NCBI GenBank assembly: GCA_002382735.1
Contig: DFZN01000071.1
Location: forward strand, 76,882 to 140,881
Source of the DNA: a bacterium UBP11_UBA4055
GTDB lineage: Bacteria; UBA4055
Length of the DNA stretch: 64,000 nt
Direction of reading: 5' to 3'
Positions 34,766 through 42,393 of this stretch are shown piece by piece. How positions within the stretch are numbered: position 1 is the stretch's first letter; every line of letters begins with the position of its first letter. The translations under genes were made by a program, and so were the position numbers. The notes under the pieces were generated by a model that made no database searches, was not told the origin of the DNA, and was given only the letters and a program-made list of their open reading frames with translations.

Positions 34766-37431
34766 AAAAGAAGTCTTCATTTCAAGATCAGATGAAAACG
34801 GAATTACAGGATTTTCTTGCTTCTCAGCTTGAAAAATATCCCATGGATGAGGTAATAAAGATCGACCTTCATTGTCACGATCATAACAGCGATGTGCCCG
34901 ATGAGCTTATCGGAAGGATACTGAATGTACCTGAGACATGGCTGAGAACAGAGGAACTATTATCGGCATTGAAAGCTGAGAAGTGCGATCTGGCAACTAT
35001 AACCAACCACAATAACGCAAGATCCTGTTTCGAGATGATCAAAAAAGGGGAAGATGTACTTACGGGAGCCGAATTCAGCTGTCTCGTGCCGGACTATGAT
35101 ATTGGAATACATGTTCTTGCCTACGGGTTCGATGAGGAACAGGAAACGGAGCTCTTCAGGCTAAAGGAGAATCTTTACGAATTTTTGAAATATGCCCGAT
35201 CCAAGGATATACCGACGATATGGGCCCACCCTCTTTTCCAGTACAAATCCGACGGCGTTCCGCCCTTTGATTTTTTTATAAAGCTCTCTCTTTTATTTGA
35301 AAGGTTCGAAGTAATTAACGGACAGAGAAATACATGGCAGAACCTGTTATTCAAATCATGGCTTGAAGGGATCAGATCAGAGGATATGGACAAATGGGCT
35401 CTCAAATTCAATATCGATCCTTACGAATACTGCAGAGACCCCTACAGAAAGGTGTTCACCGGAGGCTCGGACAGCCACATGGGTATTTTCGCAGGTCAGA
35501 CAGGGTCATTTCTTCATATTCCTGATCTGAAGGAAAGAAGAAAGAAGGAGCCTCTTTCAAAGCTGGCGCTGGAAGCGATCAGGAAAGGTGATATCGCTGT
35601 TTACGGTTCCGATCAGAACACTGAGAAACTCACGATCGCATTTCTGGATTATTTCAGCCAGGTATGCCTGAATTTTAAAGACCCCGGGCTCACAAGGATG
35701 ATACTTCACAAAGGCTCAATGAATGATAAGGTCATATCTTTTATCGCCTCTAATGCCGTTTCAGAGATACAGAGACATAAAGTCACTATAAATTTTATTG
35801 AGCTCTTCCACAGATCTTTCAACGGTCAGGTGCCTTCGTACTTCAAAAAACTGCTGATACCTTCGGTATATAAACCTGTATTTGATTACGCTGTAGAGAT
35901 CGCCGAAGCAAAAAAGAAAAAAAATTCCGATACTGTAGGACTTTTCCATAAACATATTACATCTATTTCCGATCAGCTAAATAAAGTGCTTTTTTCAAGG
36001 CTGAAGAAGAAACTTGACGAGATCGATTTCGATAAAAAATTCGAAAACACTTCGCTTGATAATATAATTAATTTTCTTGAGCTTCCCAGTGACCTTAGGT
36101 CATACTCGGGGAGAGAGAATAAAAGATCAGGCAAAATGCTGAATCCCGACATTCCCGGTTTTCTTGACGGCCTTTCTTTTCCGATGCTGACATCGCTCAT
36201 AATACTCGCGGCAAATTTCACAAGCGCAAAATCACTGACGCACCTGAGACCTCTTTATAATGATTTCTCATTGCGAATAGGTAAATTATCACACCCTAAA
36301 AGAATGCTCTGGCTGACCGACACATTCGAAGACAGGAACGGAGTATCAATGTCGTTACAGGCGATGCACGAAGAAATAAAAAAAAGAAATCTGCCTATAG
36401 ATTTCCTTGTTTGTTCAAGTACTGTAAAACCGGACAGGAATTTGATCGTTATAAAACCGGAGATGGAATTCGTTCTTCCGTTTTATAAGCAGCAGCCTAT
36501 AAGGATACCTAATTTCTTAAAGATACATTCGGTATTTCAGGAAGGTGAATATGACAGAGTAATATGTTCAACAGAAGGGATCATGGGAGCTGTGGCGCTT
36601 TATCTCAAACATGCTTTCACTGTGCCTGCAAGCTTTTATATTCATACCGACTGGATCACTTTTGCAAAAGATGTGCTGGGATTCGATATACATGAACTTA
36701 ACAGGACAAGAAGGTATCTCAGGGCTTATTATAAGGCATTCGACAGGCTTTTTGTTCTGAATACGGATCAGAAAAAATGGCTTACAGGAAAAGAAATGGG
36801 GTTTGAAGAGAATGAGGTATTCGTTACGGCGCACTGGGTAGATGAGATTTTCATGCCTCAAGAAGTGAAACAAAGGACTGCAAAGAACATTGACAATTCA
36901 ATATATATGATAGAGGAAAAGAAAGTTCCCACGATCCTCTACGCAGGGAGGATCAGTAAAGAAAAAGGCGTTATGGAGCTTCCGAAGATATTTAAGAATA
37001 TACAGAAAAAGATAAAGGACATCAGGATCGTAATAGCCGGAACAGGTCCGGCCGAAAAAGAGCTTAAGGAACTGCTGCCCGAAGCGGAATATCTGGGCTG
37101 GGTGAACCACGCGGACCTTCCAAGGATCTATTCATCGGCCGATATTTTCATATTACCTTCAAGATTCGACACTTTCGGCTGTGTTATTCTTGAGGCCATG
37201 GCCTGCGGACTGCCGGTTATCTCTTACAATACAAAAGGTCCGAAAGATATAATTAATGATAATTTCAACGGCTTTCTGGTCGAAAGCGCACAGGAAGCTT
37301 CTGACAAGGCCGTATATTATCTGTCAAATCAATGCCTTCATGACAATTTTAAAAAAAGCGCAGCGGGAAAATCAAAAAGATTCACTCCCGACAGGATACT
37401 AAAGGAATTTCTTGAGGCTGTAGAACTGTGA
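34762..37431 (+). CDS. PHP-domain phosphoesterase fused to a GT4 glycosyltransferase
   Basis: The 889-residue protein has two enzyme parts. Residues about 30-270 are a PHP metal-dependent phosphoesterase: DLHCHDHNSD gives the HxH, and TNHNN, a GAEFS segment, WAHP and GGSDSHMG follow. After a helical middle (about 290-500), residues about 515-889 form a GT4 glycosyltransferase with AGRISKEKGVMEL, AGTGPAEKEL and the E-x7-E region FDTFGCVILEAMACGLPVIS near 795-820, as in lipid glycosyltransferases such as SqdX and MgtA. Both stop and start are ATGA overlaps with neighbours. Behind a PhoB-type promoter, removing a phosphate headgroup and adding a sugar would fit membrane-lipid remodelling, which is inference. 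Confidence 0.88.
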   Translation: MKKKSSFQDQMKTELQDFLASQLEKYPMDEVIKIDLHCHDHNSDVPDELIGRILNVPETWLRTEELLSALKAEKCDLATITNHNNARSCFEMIKKGEDVLTGAEFSCLVPDYDIGIHVLAYGFDEEQETELFRLKENLYEFLKYARSKDIPTIWAHPLFQYKSDGVPPFDFFIKLSLLFERFEVINGQRNTWQNLLFKSWLEGIRSEDMDKWALKFNIDPYEYCRDPYRKVFTGGSDSHMGIFAGQTGSFLHIPDLKERRKKEPLSKLALEAIRKGDIAVYGSDQNTEKLTIAFLDYFSQVCLNFKDPGLTRMILHKGSMNDKVISFIASNAVSEIQRHKVTINFIELFHRSFNGQVPSYFKKLLIPSVYKPVFDYAVEIAEAKKKKNSDTVGLFHKHITSISDQLNKVLFSRLKKKLDEIDFDKKFENTSLDNIINFLELPSDLRSYSGRENKRSGKMLNPDIPGFLDGLSFPMLTSLIILAANFTSAKSLTHLRPLYNDFSLRIGKLSHPKRMLWLTDTFEDRNGVSMSLQAMHEEIKKRNLPIDFLVCSSTVKPDRNLIVIKPEMEFVLPFYKQQPIRIPNFLKIHSVFQEGEYDRVICSTEGIMGAVALYLKHAFTVPASFYIHTDWITFAKDVLGFDIHELNRTRRYLRAYYKAFDRLFVLNTDQKKWLTGKEMGFEENEVFVTAHWVDEIFMPQEVKQRTAKNIDNSIYMIEEKKVPTILYAGRISKEKGVMELPKIFKNIQKKIKDIRIVIAGTGPAEKELKELLPEAEYLGWVNHADLPRIYSSADIFILPSRFDTFGCVILEAMACGLPVISYNTKGPKDIINDNFNGFLVESAQEASDKAVYYLSNQCLHDNFKKSAAGKSKRFTPDRILKEFLEAVEL

Positions 37432-39047
37432 CCGAGAGAAACCGTACTGATGATCTTATCTGGTGGAAGCACGGAATCATCTACCATATATATGTTCTGA
37501 GCTTTAAGGATACGAACGGCGACGGTTATGGAGATCTGAGAGGTATCATCGAAAATCTGGATCATCTTAAGAATCTTAGAATTCATGCAGTTTGGCTTTC
37601 TCCCGTCTTTAAGTCGCCGATGGCTGATTTCGGATATGACATTGAAGATTATTGCTCTATTGATCCTGTTTTCGGAACGATGGACGACTTTGACGAACTA
37701 ATTAAAAAAGCACATGATTCCGGCATAAAGATCATACTCGATATGGTAATGAACCACACTTCTGATAAACATCCCTGGTTCATCTCGTCCGCTTCATCAA
37801 AAGACGATCCTAAAAGGAACTGGTATATCTGGGAGAAAGGCAGGAACGGAAAGCTGCCGAACAACTGGAAAACGATCTTTGGTCATACAGCCTGGGAATA
37901 TGATGCTCGAACTGACGAATATTATTACCACTCGTTCTTAAAAGAGCAGCCCGATCTTAACTGGCGAAATCCGGAAGTAAAGGAAAAGTTCTTTAAAATA
38001 TTCCGTTTCTGGCTCGACAAAGGTGTGGACGGCTTCAGGCTGGATGCCGTAAATTTTATTGTTAAGGACAAGAAACTTAGAAAAAATCCCAATCTGATCG
38101 AACTTCTGTTCGGAAAAAGGAAGTTCTATTCCAGGAACAGGATCGAATCCGTAAAGCTTCTTCAGGATTTCAGGAATCTTGTAAATTCGTATGATGACAG
38201 AATGATGGTAGGGGAGATATTTTCTCTGCCGCCGGGAGAATCGAATGTTGTCGGATTTTACCTTTCTTCAGGTGAAGATACATTGAATATGGCTTTTGAT
38301 TTCTCACTCCTTTTTCAGAGATGGAGCGCAAGAAAATATTACAAAGCTGTGGAACGGTCATACGGCGGCATTCCCTCCAAAGGATGGCCGAGCATAGTAC
38401 TCTCTAATCATGATCTTTCCAGAAGCTACGACAAGTATAAATTCTCTAACCATCCTCTTGAAAAGGCGAAGATCAAGGCGATGCTCCAGCTGACTCTCAA
38501 AGGAACACCTTTCATTTATTACGGCGAAGAAATAGGGATGAAGAACGGTTCTATCCCGAAAGATAAAATAAAAGACCCGATCGGAAAGATATACTGGCCG
38601 CTTTATAAAGGCAGGGACGGGGCCAGGACGCCGATGCAGTGGGACGGTTCTGTCAATGCCGGATTTTCTGACGCGGAACCGTGGCTGCCTGTAAATAATG
38701 ACTATGAAATAAATAATGTAATCGCTCAGAAGATCAACGAATACTCGCTTTTAAGATTCTACAGCAGGCTGATCTCTATCAGAAATTCTATTCCGGCTTT
38801 GAGCAGGGGAGACTGGATCCCTGTATCTAAAGGCAGGGACGATATCTTTTCCTACATAAGGAGCGCAGGCGGAGAATATCTGCTGATAGTGCTCAATTTC
38901 AGCACCAGGGAAAAATCTCTTACTTTTCAGGACTCGAACGAATTCTGTGTTGTCCTTTCTACTTCCGGCAGAAGTCTCAATTGTTTTGTTCAGCTGAAGA
39001 ACTTCAGTGTTCGTCCGCTTGAAGGTCTCATTTTCAGAGTAAAATAA
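37428..39047 (+). CDS. GH13 alpha-glucosidase-type enzyme
   Basis: The 539-residue cytoplasmic enzyme of the alpha-amylase superfamily has region I DMVMNHTSD, the nucleophile Asp206 in GFRLDAVNF, acid/base Glu263 in MVGEIF and Asp329 in LSNHDLSR. The opening WWKHGIIYHIYVLSF and GDLRGI segments are those of oligo-1,6-glucosidase, trehalulose-synthase or sucrose-hydrolase type members; the exact substrate cannot be read from the sequence. It overlaps the upstream gene as ATGA and has no signal peptide. In a phosphate-starvation operon it may supply sugar from alpha-glucosides or act on the glycosyltransferase product; both are inference. Confidence 0.88.
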   Translation: MTERNRTDDLIWWKHGIIYHIYVLSFKDTNGDGYGDLRGIIENLDHLKNLRIHAVWLSPVFKSPMADFGYDIEDYCSIDPVFGTMDDFDELIKKAHDSGIKIILDMVMNHTSDKHPWFISSASSKDDPKRNWYIWEKGRNGKLPNNWKTIFGHTAWEYDARTDEYYYHSFLKEQPDLNWRNPEVKEKFFKIFRFWLDKGVDGFRLDAVNFIVKDKKLRKNPNLIELLFGKRKFYSRNRIESVKLLQDFRNLVNSYDDRMMVGEIFSLPPGESNVVGFYLSSGEDTLNMAFDFSLLFQRWSARKYYKAVERSYGGIPSKGWPSIVLSNHDLSRSYDKYKFSNHPLEKAKIKAMLQLTLKGTPFIYYGEEIGMKNGSIPKDKIKDPIGKIYWPLYKGRDGARTPMQWDGSVNAGFSDAEPWLPVNNDYEINNVIAQKINEYSLLRFYSRLISIRNSIPALSRGDWIPVSKGRDDIFSYIRSAGGEYLLIVLNFSTREKSLTFQDSNEFCVVLSTSGRSLNCFVQLKNFSVRPLEGLIFRVK

Positions 39048-39072
39048 AAAAAACCGATATTTTTATCAGGTC

Positions 39073-39143
39073 TTCAGGAGCGGATTTTTCCCTTCCCTGC
39101 GCTAGTAGGAGGCCTAAGGGTCAGTCCGCTCATTTTGCCTGAA
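39073..39143. other. Structured RNA-like element of nested helices
   Basis: Three nested complementary pairs are visible: TTCAGG 39073-39078 with CCTGAA 39138-39143, AGCGGA 39079-39084 with TCCGCT 39125-39130, and CCCTT 39090-39094 with AAGGG 39116-39120; a short CCT/AGG pair lies inside. The element is in the 175-base gap between the GH13 gene and the convergent broken outer-membrane gene. It has no terminal T run directly after the outer helix. The strand is not determined. Confidence 0.45.
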
Positions 39144-39222
39144 TTCTATTTCAAATCTCAACTGTAATTTAACGCTCTTATATTAGCATAATATTAAAGC
39201 TTAATCAGAATTCTGTTAAATC

Positions 39223-39814
39223 TTAGAACTTAACTTTCGAAACGATCCCGACCCTCATCTGAGAATCTTCCGCATCCGAACCCTTTGTGGTAGCAGGTCC
39301 CGGCATGAACATCGCGAAATACGGCTCAAGCGTCATTTTTTCGAATGCTTTTATCTTCGAGCTCAAAGAGATCTCCATTCCGATCAGCAAGACCGTAGAG
39401 ACCGGCAGTAACATCGGGGGTTATTTTGTATGAAGCGTCGATATTGAAAAGCCTTTCCGCAAAACCGCACGCCGCCCCACCCACGCCCTTTTCGCTTTCA
39501 TCTTTAGGAATATAGTAGGCTGAGTCGAAATAAAGCTGATTGTACCTGCCTGAATATTTCATACCGGCAATATCGTCCTCGAATATCAGCGACTGAGGGT
39601 CTTTGTGCCCCATGATACCGAACCACGGCCTTAATCGCATATCGGTGTACCTGAACATTGTTTGAGTATCGGCGTCCCATGTTGTTTTCATTGTGTAGCT
39701 TTCCATTCTTCCCACGGCCTCAACGCCGCTTTTGAACTGCGCATTGGCTGAGAATACGAGCCCTAGCAGTACCAGCCCCATTCCGATCTTGATCATTATT
39801 CTTGTTTTTTTCAT
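39223..39814 (-). pseudogene. Frameshifted outer-membrane barrel gene
   Basis: ATG 39814 has AAGGAGG and a signal peptide ending in SANA. The first frame reads on as barrel-like strands (RYTDMRLRPWFGIM, YNQLYFDSAYYIP, ITPDVTAGLYGL) and then shifts near 39385-39395 into a charged tail ending at 39326. The next frame continues with LIGMEISLSSKIKAFEKM and ends MRVGIVSKVKF, an outer-membrane C-terminal strand with the final Phe. Going from one frame to the other needs one extra base or two missing bases. The rejoined protein would be only about 197 residues, short for a phosphate porin, so a central part may also be lost. A sequencing error remains possible. Confidence 0.7.
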
Positions 39815-39845
39815 TCAGTTTCCTCCTTGTTAGATTTTTGTTTGT

Positions 39846-39901
39846 AATATCGTTCTGTTAAATTAGAAGAAAACTAAGATAGAGTTAATTTTTTGTTAGA
39901 A
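39846..39901 (-). promoter_or_regulatory. PhoB-type promoter of the broken outer-membrane gene
   Basis: On the minus strand four 11-bp units lie at 39901-39858 (TTCTAACA, AATTAACT and TTCTAATT are the clearer cores), six bases, then GATATT (39851-39846), 32 bases before the start codon. The spacing is identical to that of the pst and phoB promoters. Confidence 0.65.
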
Positions 39902-39915
39902 ATGCTTTTATCACA

Positions 39916-39956
39916 ACAAAAAACCCCCCTAAGTGTATATTCAGGAAGGTTTTTCG
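39916..39956 (-). terminator. Hairpin terminator after the secreted PHP protein gene
   Basis: On the minus strand AAAAACC and GGTTTTT pair, with an inner CCT/AGG pair, and the T run closes the stem. It lies about 75 bases after the stop of the secreted PHP gene and just upstream of the phosphate-type promoter of the next gene. Confidence 0.5.
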
Positions 39957-40029
39957 TGAGGAGATGTTGTTGAGAAAGAAATTTACGAAACTATTATTAG
40001 CAGCTTATTATCGCCTTTTTAGAATATCG

Positions 40030-42036
40030 TTATTTCGTAGCATTCTTAGCAACTATGTAATAGAATTTCTTTGCATCATTATATGGTGTAACATACTGAT
40101 TTGTGGCAACATTAGCTTCGAAAGCGAACCCGCTGTATGGATCGTTCGATGAATAAACATCGTAGCTTGTCGCGTCAGCAGAAATAGCCCAGTCGATTAC
40201 GAGTTCTGTCCCGGATATGCTTGTTACTACATTTGCAGGAATTACCGGTATGATCATTTCAGGTACAGTATATTCAACTATCAGCTTAGGGGGATATCCT
40301 CCCTCATAAGGATCAGCGACCCTTTCATCTGCGTCGCTATCGTCTTTCCAGAAAATACAGGTCATGCTGTTGCCGCTTGACCATCCGGCTCTGTCAACTA
40401 CCTCCTGAACTACTGAGGACATATCGGGAAAATTATACACAGTTTCAGCAGTCCATGAAGGCGGGTTCGTCCAAGTAACCGAGTTGGTTGTTTTAGTCCT
40501 TGATGAAAGATTCCATGCGCTTGTGGTGAAAGCCGGCGAATCGTCAATGTCTTCTGCGGCATATTTAATATGGTTAAGCGTCCTGGTATCCGATTCGTCA
40601 GCTCTGACTTCAAGATACGCCGAAGTAATTGTTGCTCCCTGCGGAATGTTGACTACCTGGAACCTGATGCCGACCTGCTGATTTCCGGAATCGTCGCAAA
40701 ATTCAAGGTCAGAACTGTCCATATACATACTGCCATCAGCCATGAACTGCTCGACATCGTCGGAACCGGAAATCACTGATACAGAGATCGAAGCAGTATT
40801 AGTGACGGTTATATATCCTGTCTTCGATTCGGAATCCTGACCGTAAGCATTAGTGACGGTAAGTGAAACATCATAAGTCCCCGATGCATTCCAGACGACT
40901 GAAGGATCTTTTTCAGTGCTGCTTGAAGGATTTCCGCCTGTAAATGTCCATGACCATGAAGTAGGATTATTCGTCGAAAGATCAGAAAAATTCACAGTCT
41001 GACCTATTCCTACACTGACATCATCTGCAGAGAAATCGGCAACGGGCGGGGTCGTAGTCATTGTGACAAAACCGAATGGTTGAGTATAAGATGATCCGTT
41101 AGAGTTGTCCAGAACGGCTCTTACGAAAGGCTGGTCTGTATAAGAGGAGTAGTCGAAAGTCGTCCCTGAGCCTACTGTGGTAGTTCCCGCTCCTATCCAT
41201 GTTATGCTTGCATAGTTCGTGGCGTTGAGAGTGATTGTCTTATTGACATCGTCAACAGTTATTCCGCTTATTCTCGGAACAATTGCAGATCCGTTCCCTG
41301 ACGGTTCATAACAGAAATAGGAAGCTCCGTTATCCATACAGTCGATCAGATCACTCTGTGTAAGCGCAGGCATAAGCATGAACTGGTAATTATGGTAGAG
41401 ATGAGACATCGTATGCATGTCATCGTTCGAGTAACCCCAGACAAGCTTCCCTTCAGTGGGAAAGAAATTCTCATTTATATTATCCCAAAGCTGTCTGTCA
41501 GCGGGATACCTGTCCCCCTGATTATAAACCTCAAGTCCTACATTTGTAGGGTAATCTCTATACCAAGGAATATACCATGCCCAGTCGTCAGGGGTATAAT
41601 ACCTTCCGGGATGGTTAATATGGGACCTTCCGCCGTTTGATTCTACATTGGGAATTCCCTGTTCCAGAGTTGCCGATGTTACCGTAAAATTGAAAAATCC
41701 GTTGTCATGGTGGCTGTTGGAAAATTCATCACCCCTGACTCCGAGCATTCCGAGTGATTCCGGAGTAGGTGCTCCGTATGCGTCCCATGGCCAAAGCACA
41801 AAATTATGATCTGTCATGGCCAGAATATCATAGTTCGCGTTTGCGTAGGCATTTATGACCGTGCTTGGTGATTCTGAACCGTCACTGTAAGTCGTGTGTG
41901 TGTGAAAATTCGCTTTGTACTGGTTGTAAGTTGACCAGTTTATGTCAGCGTAAGGGTTCTGAACAAGACTCACAACAGTCTGTCCTAAGAGCGACATTAT
42001 GATACCGAGTATCAGCACTGCTATCATTTTTTTCAT
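40030..42036 (-). CDS. Secreted PHP phosphoesterase with PKD and C-terminal Fn3-like domain
   Basis: The 668-residue protein has a signal peptide (about 1-21), then a PHP metal-dependent domain (NFHTHTTYSDGS, AMTDHN, SHINHPGRY, GYSNDDMHT; about 40-260). It continues with a short beta region, a PKD domain (PPVADFSAD to SKTGYITV, about 345-435), a DNRLRE-like domain (about 440-590) and an Fn3-like end (ATSYDVYSSNDPYSGF, closing KKFYYIVAKN). The end matches in pattern the end of the secreted partner of the TonB receptor downstream. It is probably an extracellular phosphoesterase. ATG 42036 has GAGGAGG. No clear PhoB-type site was found in front of it, although both neighbours have one. Confidence 0.87.
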   Translation of the reverse strand: MKKMIAVLILGIIMSLLGQTVVSLVQNPYADINWSTYNQYKANFHTHTTYSDGSESPSTVINAYANANYDILAMTDHNFVLWPWDAYGAPTPESLGMLGVRGDEFSNSHHDNGFFNFTVTSATLEQGIPNVESNGGRSHINHPGRYYTPDDWAWYIPWYRDYPTNVGLEVYNQGDRYPADRQLWDNINENFFPTEGKLVWGYSNDDMHTMSHLYHNYQFMLMPALTQSDLIDCMDNGASYFCYEPSGNGSAIVPRISGITVDDVNKTITLNATNYASITWIGAGTTTVGSGTTFDYSSYTDQPFVRAVLDNSNGSSYTQPFGFVTMTTTPPVADFSADDVSVGIGQTVNFSDLSTNNPTSWSWTFTGGNPSSSTEKDPSVVWNASGTYDVSLTVTNAYGQDSESKTGYITVTNTASISVSVISGSDDVEQFMADGSMYMDSSDLEFCDDSGNQQVGIRFQVVNIPQGATITSAYLEVRADESDTRTLNHIKYAAEDIDDSPAFTTSAWNLSSRTKTTNSVTWTNPPSWTAETVYNFPDMSSVVQEVVDRAGWSSGNSMTCIFWKDDSDADERVADPYEGGYPPKLIVEYTVPEMIIPVIPANVVTSISGTELVIDWAISADATSYDVYSSNDPYSGFAFEANVATNQYVTPYNDAKKFYYIVAKNATK

Positions 42037-42265
42037 TTTTCCTCCTCAGTTTTTTTACATTTTTTAATTCATGAGCTTTGGCGACGATAAGTTAGCACCC
42101 TAATGTTAAAATAATATTGAAAGCGATTTAGAAATGAATGAAATTATAGTTAGCATACCATTTTCATCATTTTTAAATAAAACCTGAAAAAACTGCGTTG
42201 ACGGATTTATCGTCGTAGAGACAGACAAGATGATAAAGAATAAAAAAGGCCGTTATTTTAAGCAC

Positions 42266-42343
42266 AACTAACAGTATTTTATTACAAAACACACAATTAA
42301 TTAACAGACAAATAACAGCAATCTAAATTTAAATCAATATACT
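42266..42343 (+). promoter_or_regulatory. PhoB-type promoter of the TonB receptor operon, six in-phase repeats
   Basis: Units of 11 bp run in register from 42266 to 42331: CTAACAG, then two weak units, then AATTAACA, AAATAACA and ATCTAAAT. Six bases then lead to TATACT at 42338-42343, the same spacing as in the other four sites. It lies in the 357-base gap (42037-42393) between divergent genes; the remainder of that gap shows nothing else I can name. Confidence 0.6.
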
Positions 42344-42393
42344 ATTAACATTGGCAACGCACATTACATATGAAAATTTTACGAGGAGAGTAA

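Noticed and set aside
39073..39143. Minus-strand TPP or cobalamin riboswitch in the gap after the GH13 gene
   Set aside because: A GCGCAGGGAA string recalls the TPP box and other pieces recall cobalamin elements, but the CUGAGA motif and required helices are missing, and no minus-strand gene lies downstream to be controlled.
42061..42240. PhoB-type promoter for the secreted PHP gene on the minus strand
   Set aside because: Isolated TTTTAACA and TTCTAAAT words occur, but they do not hold four in-phase units followed by six bases and a -10.
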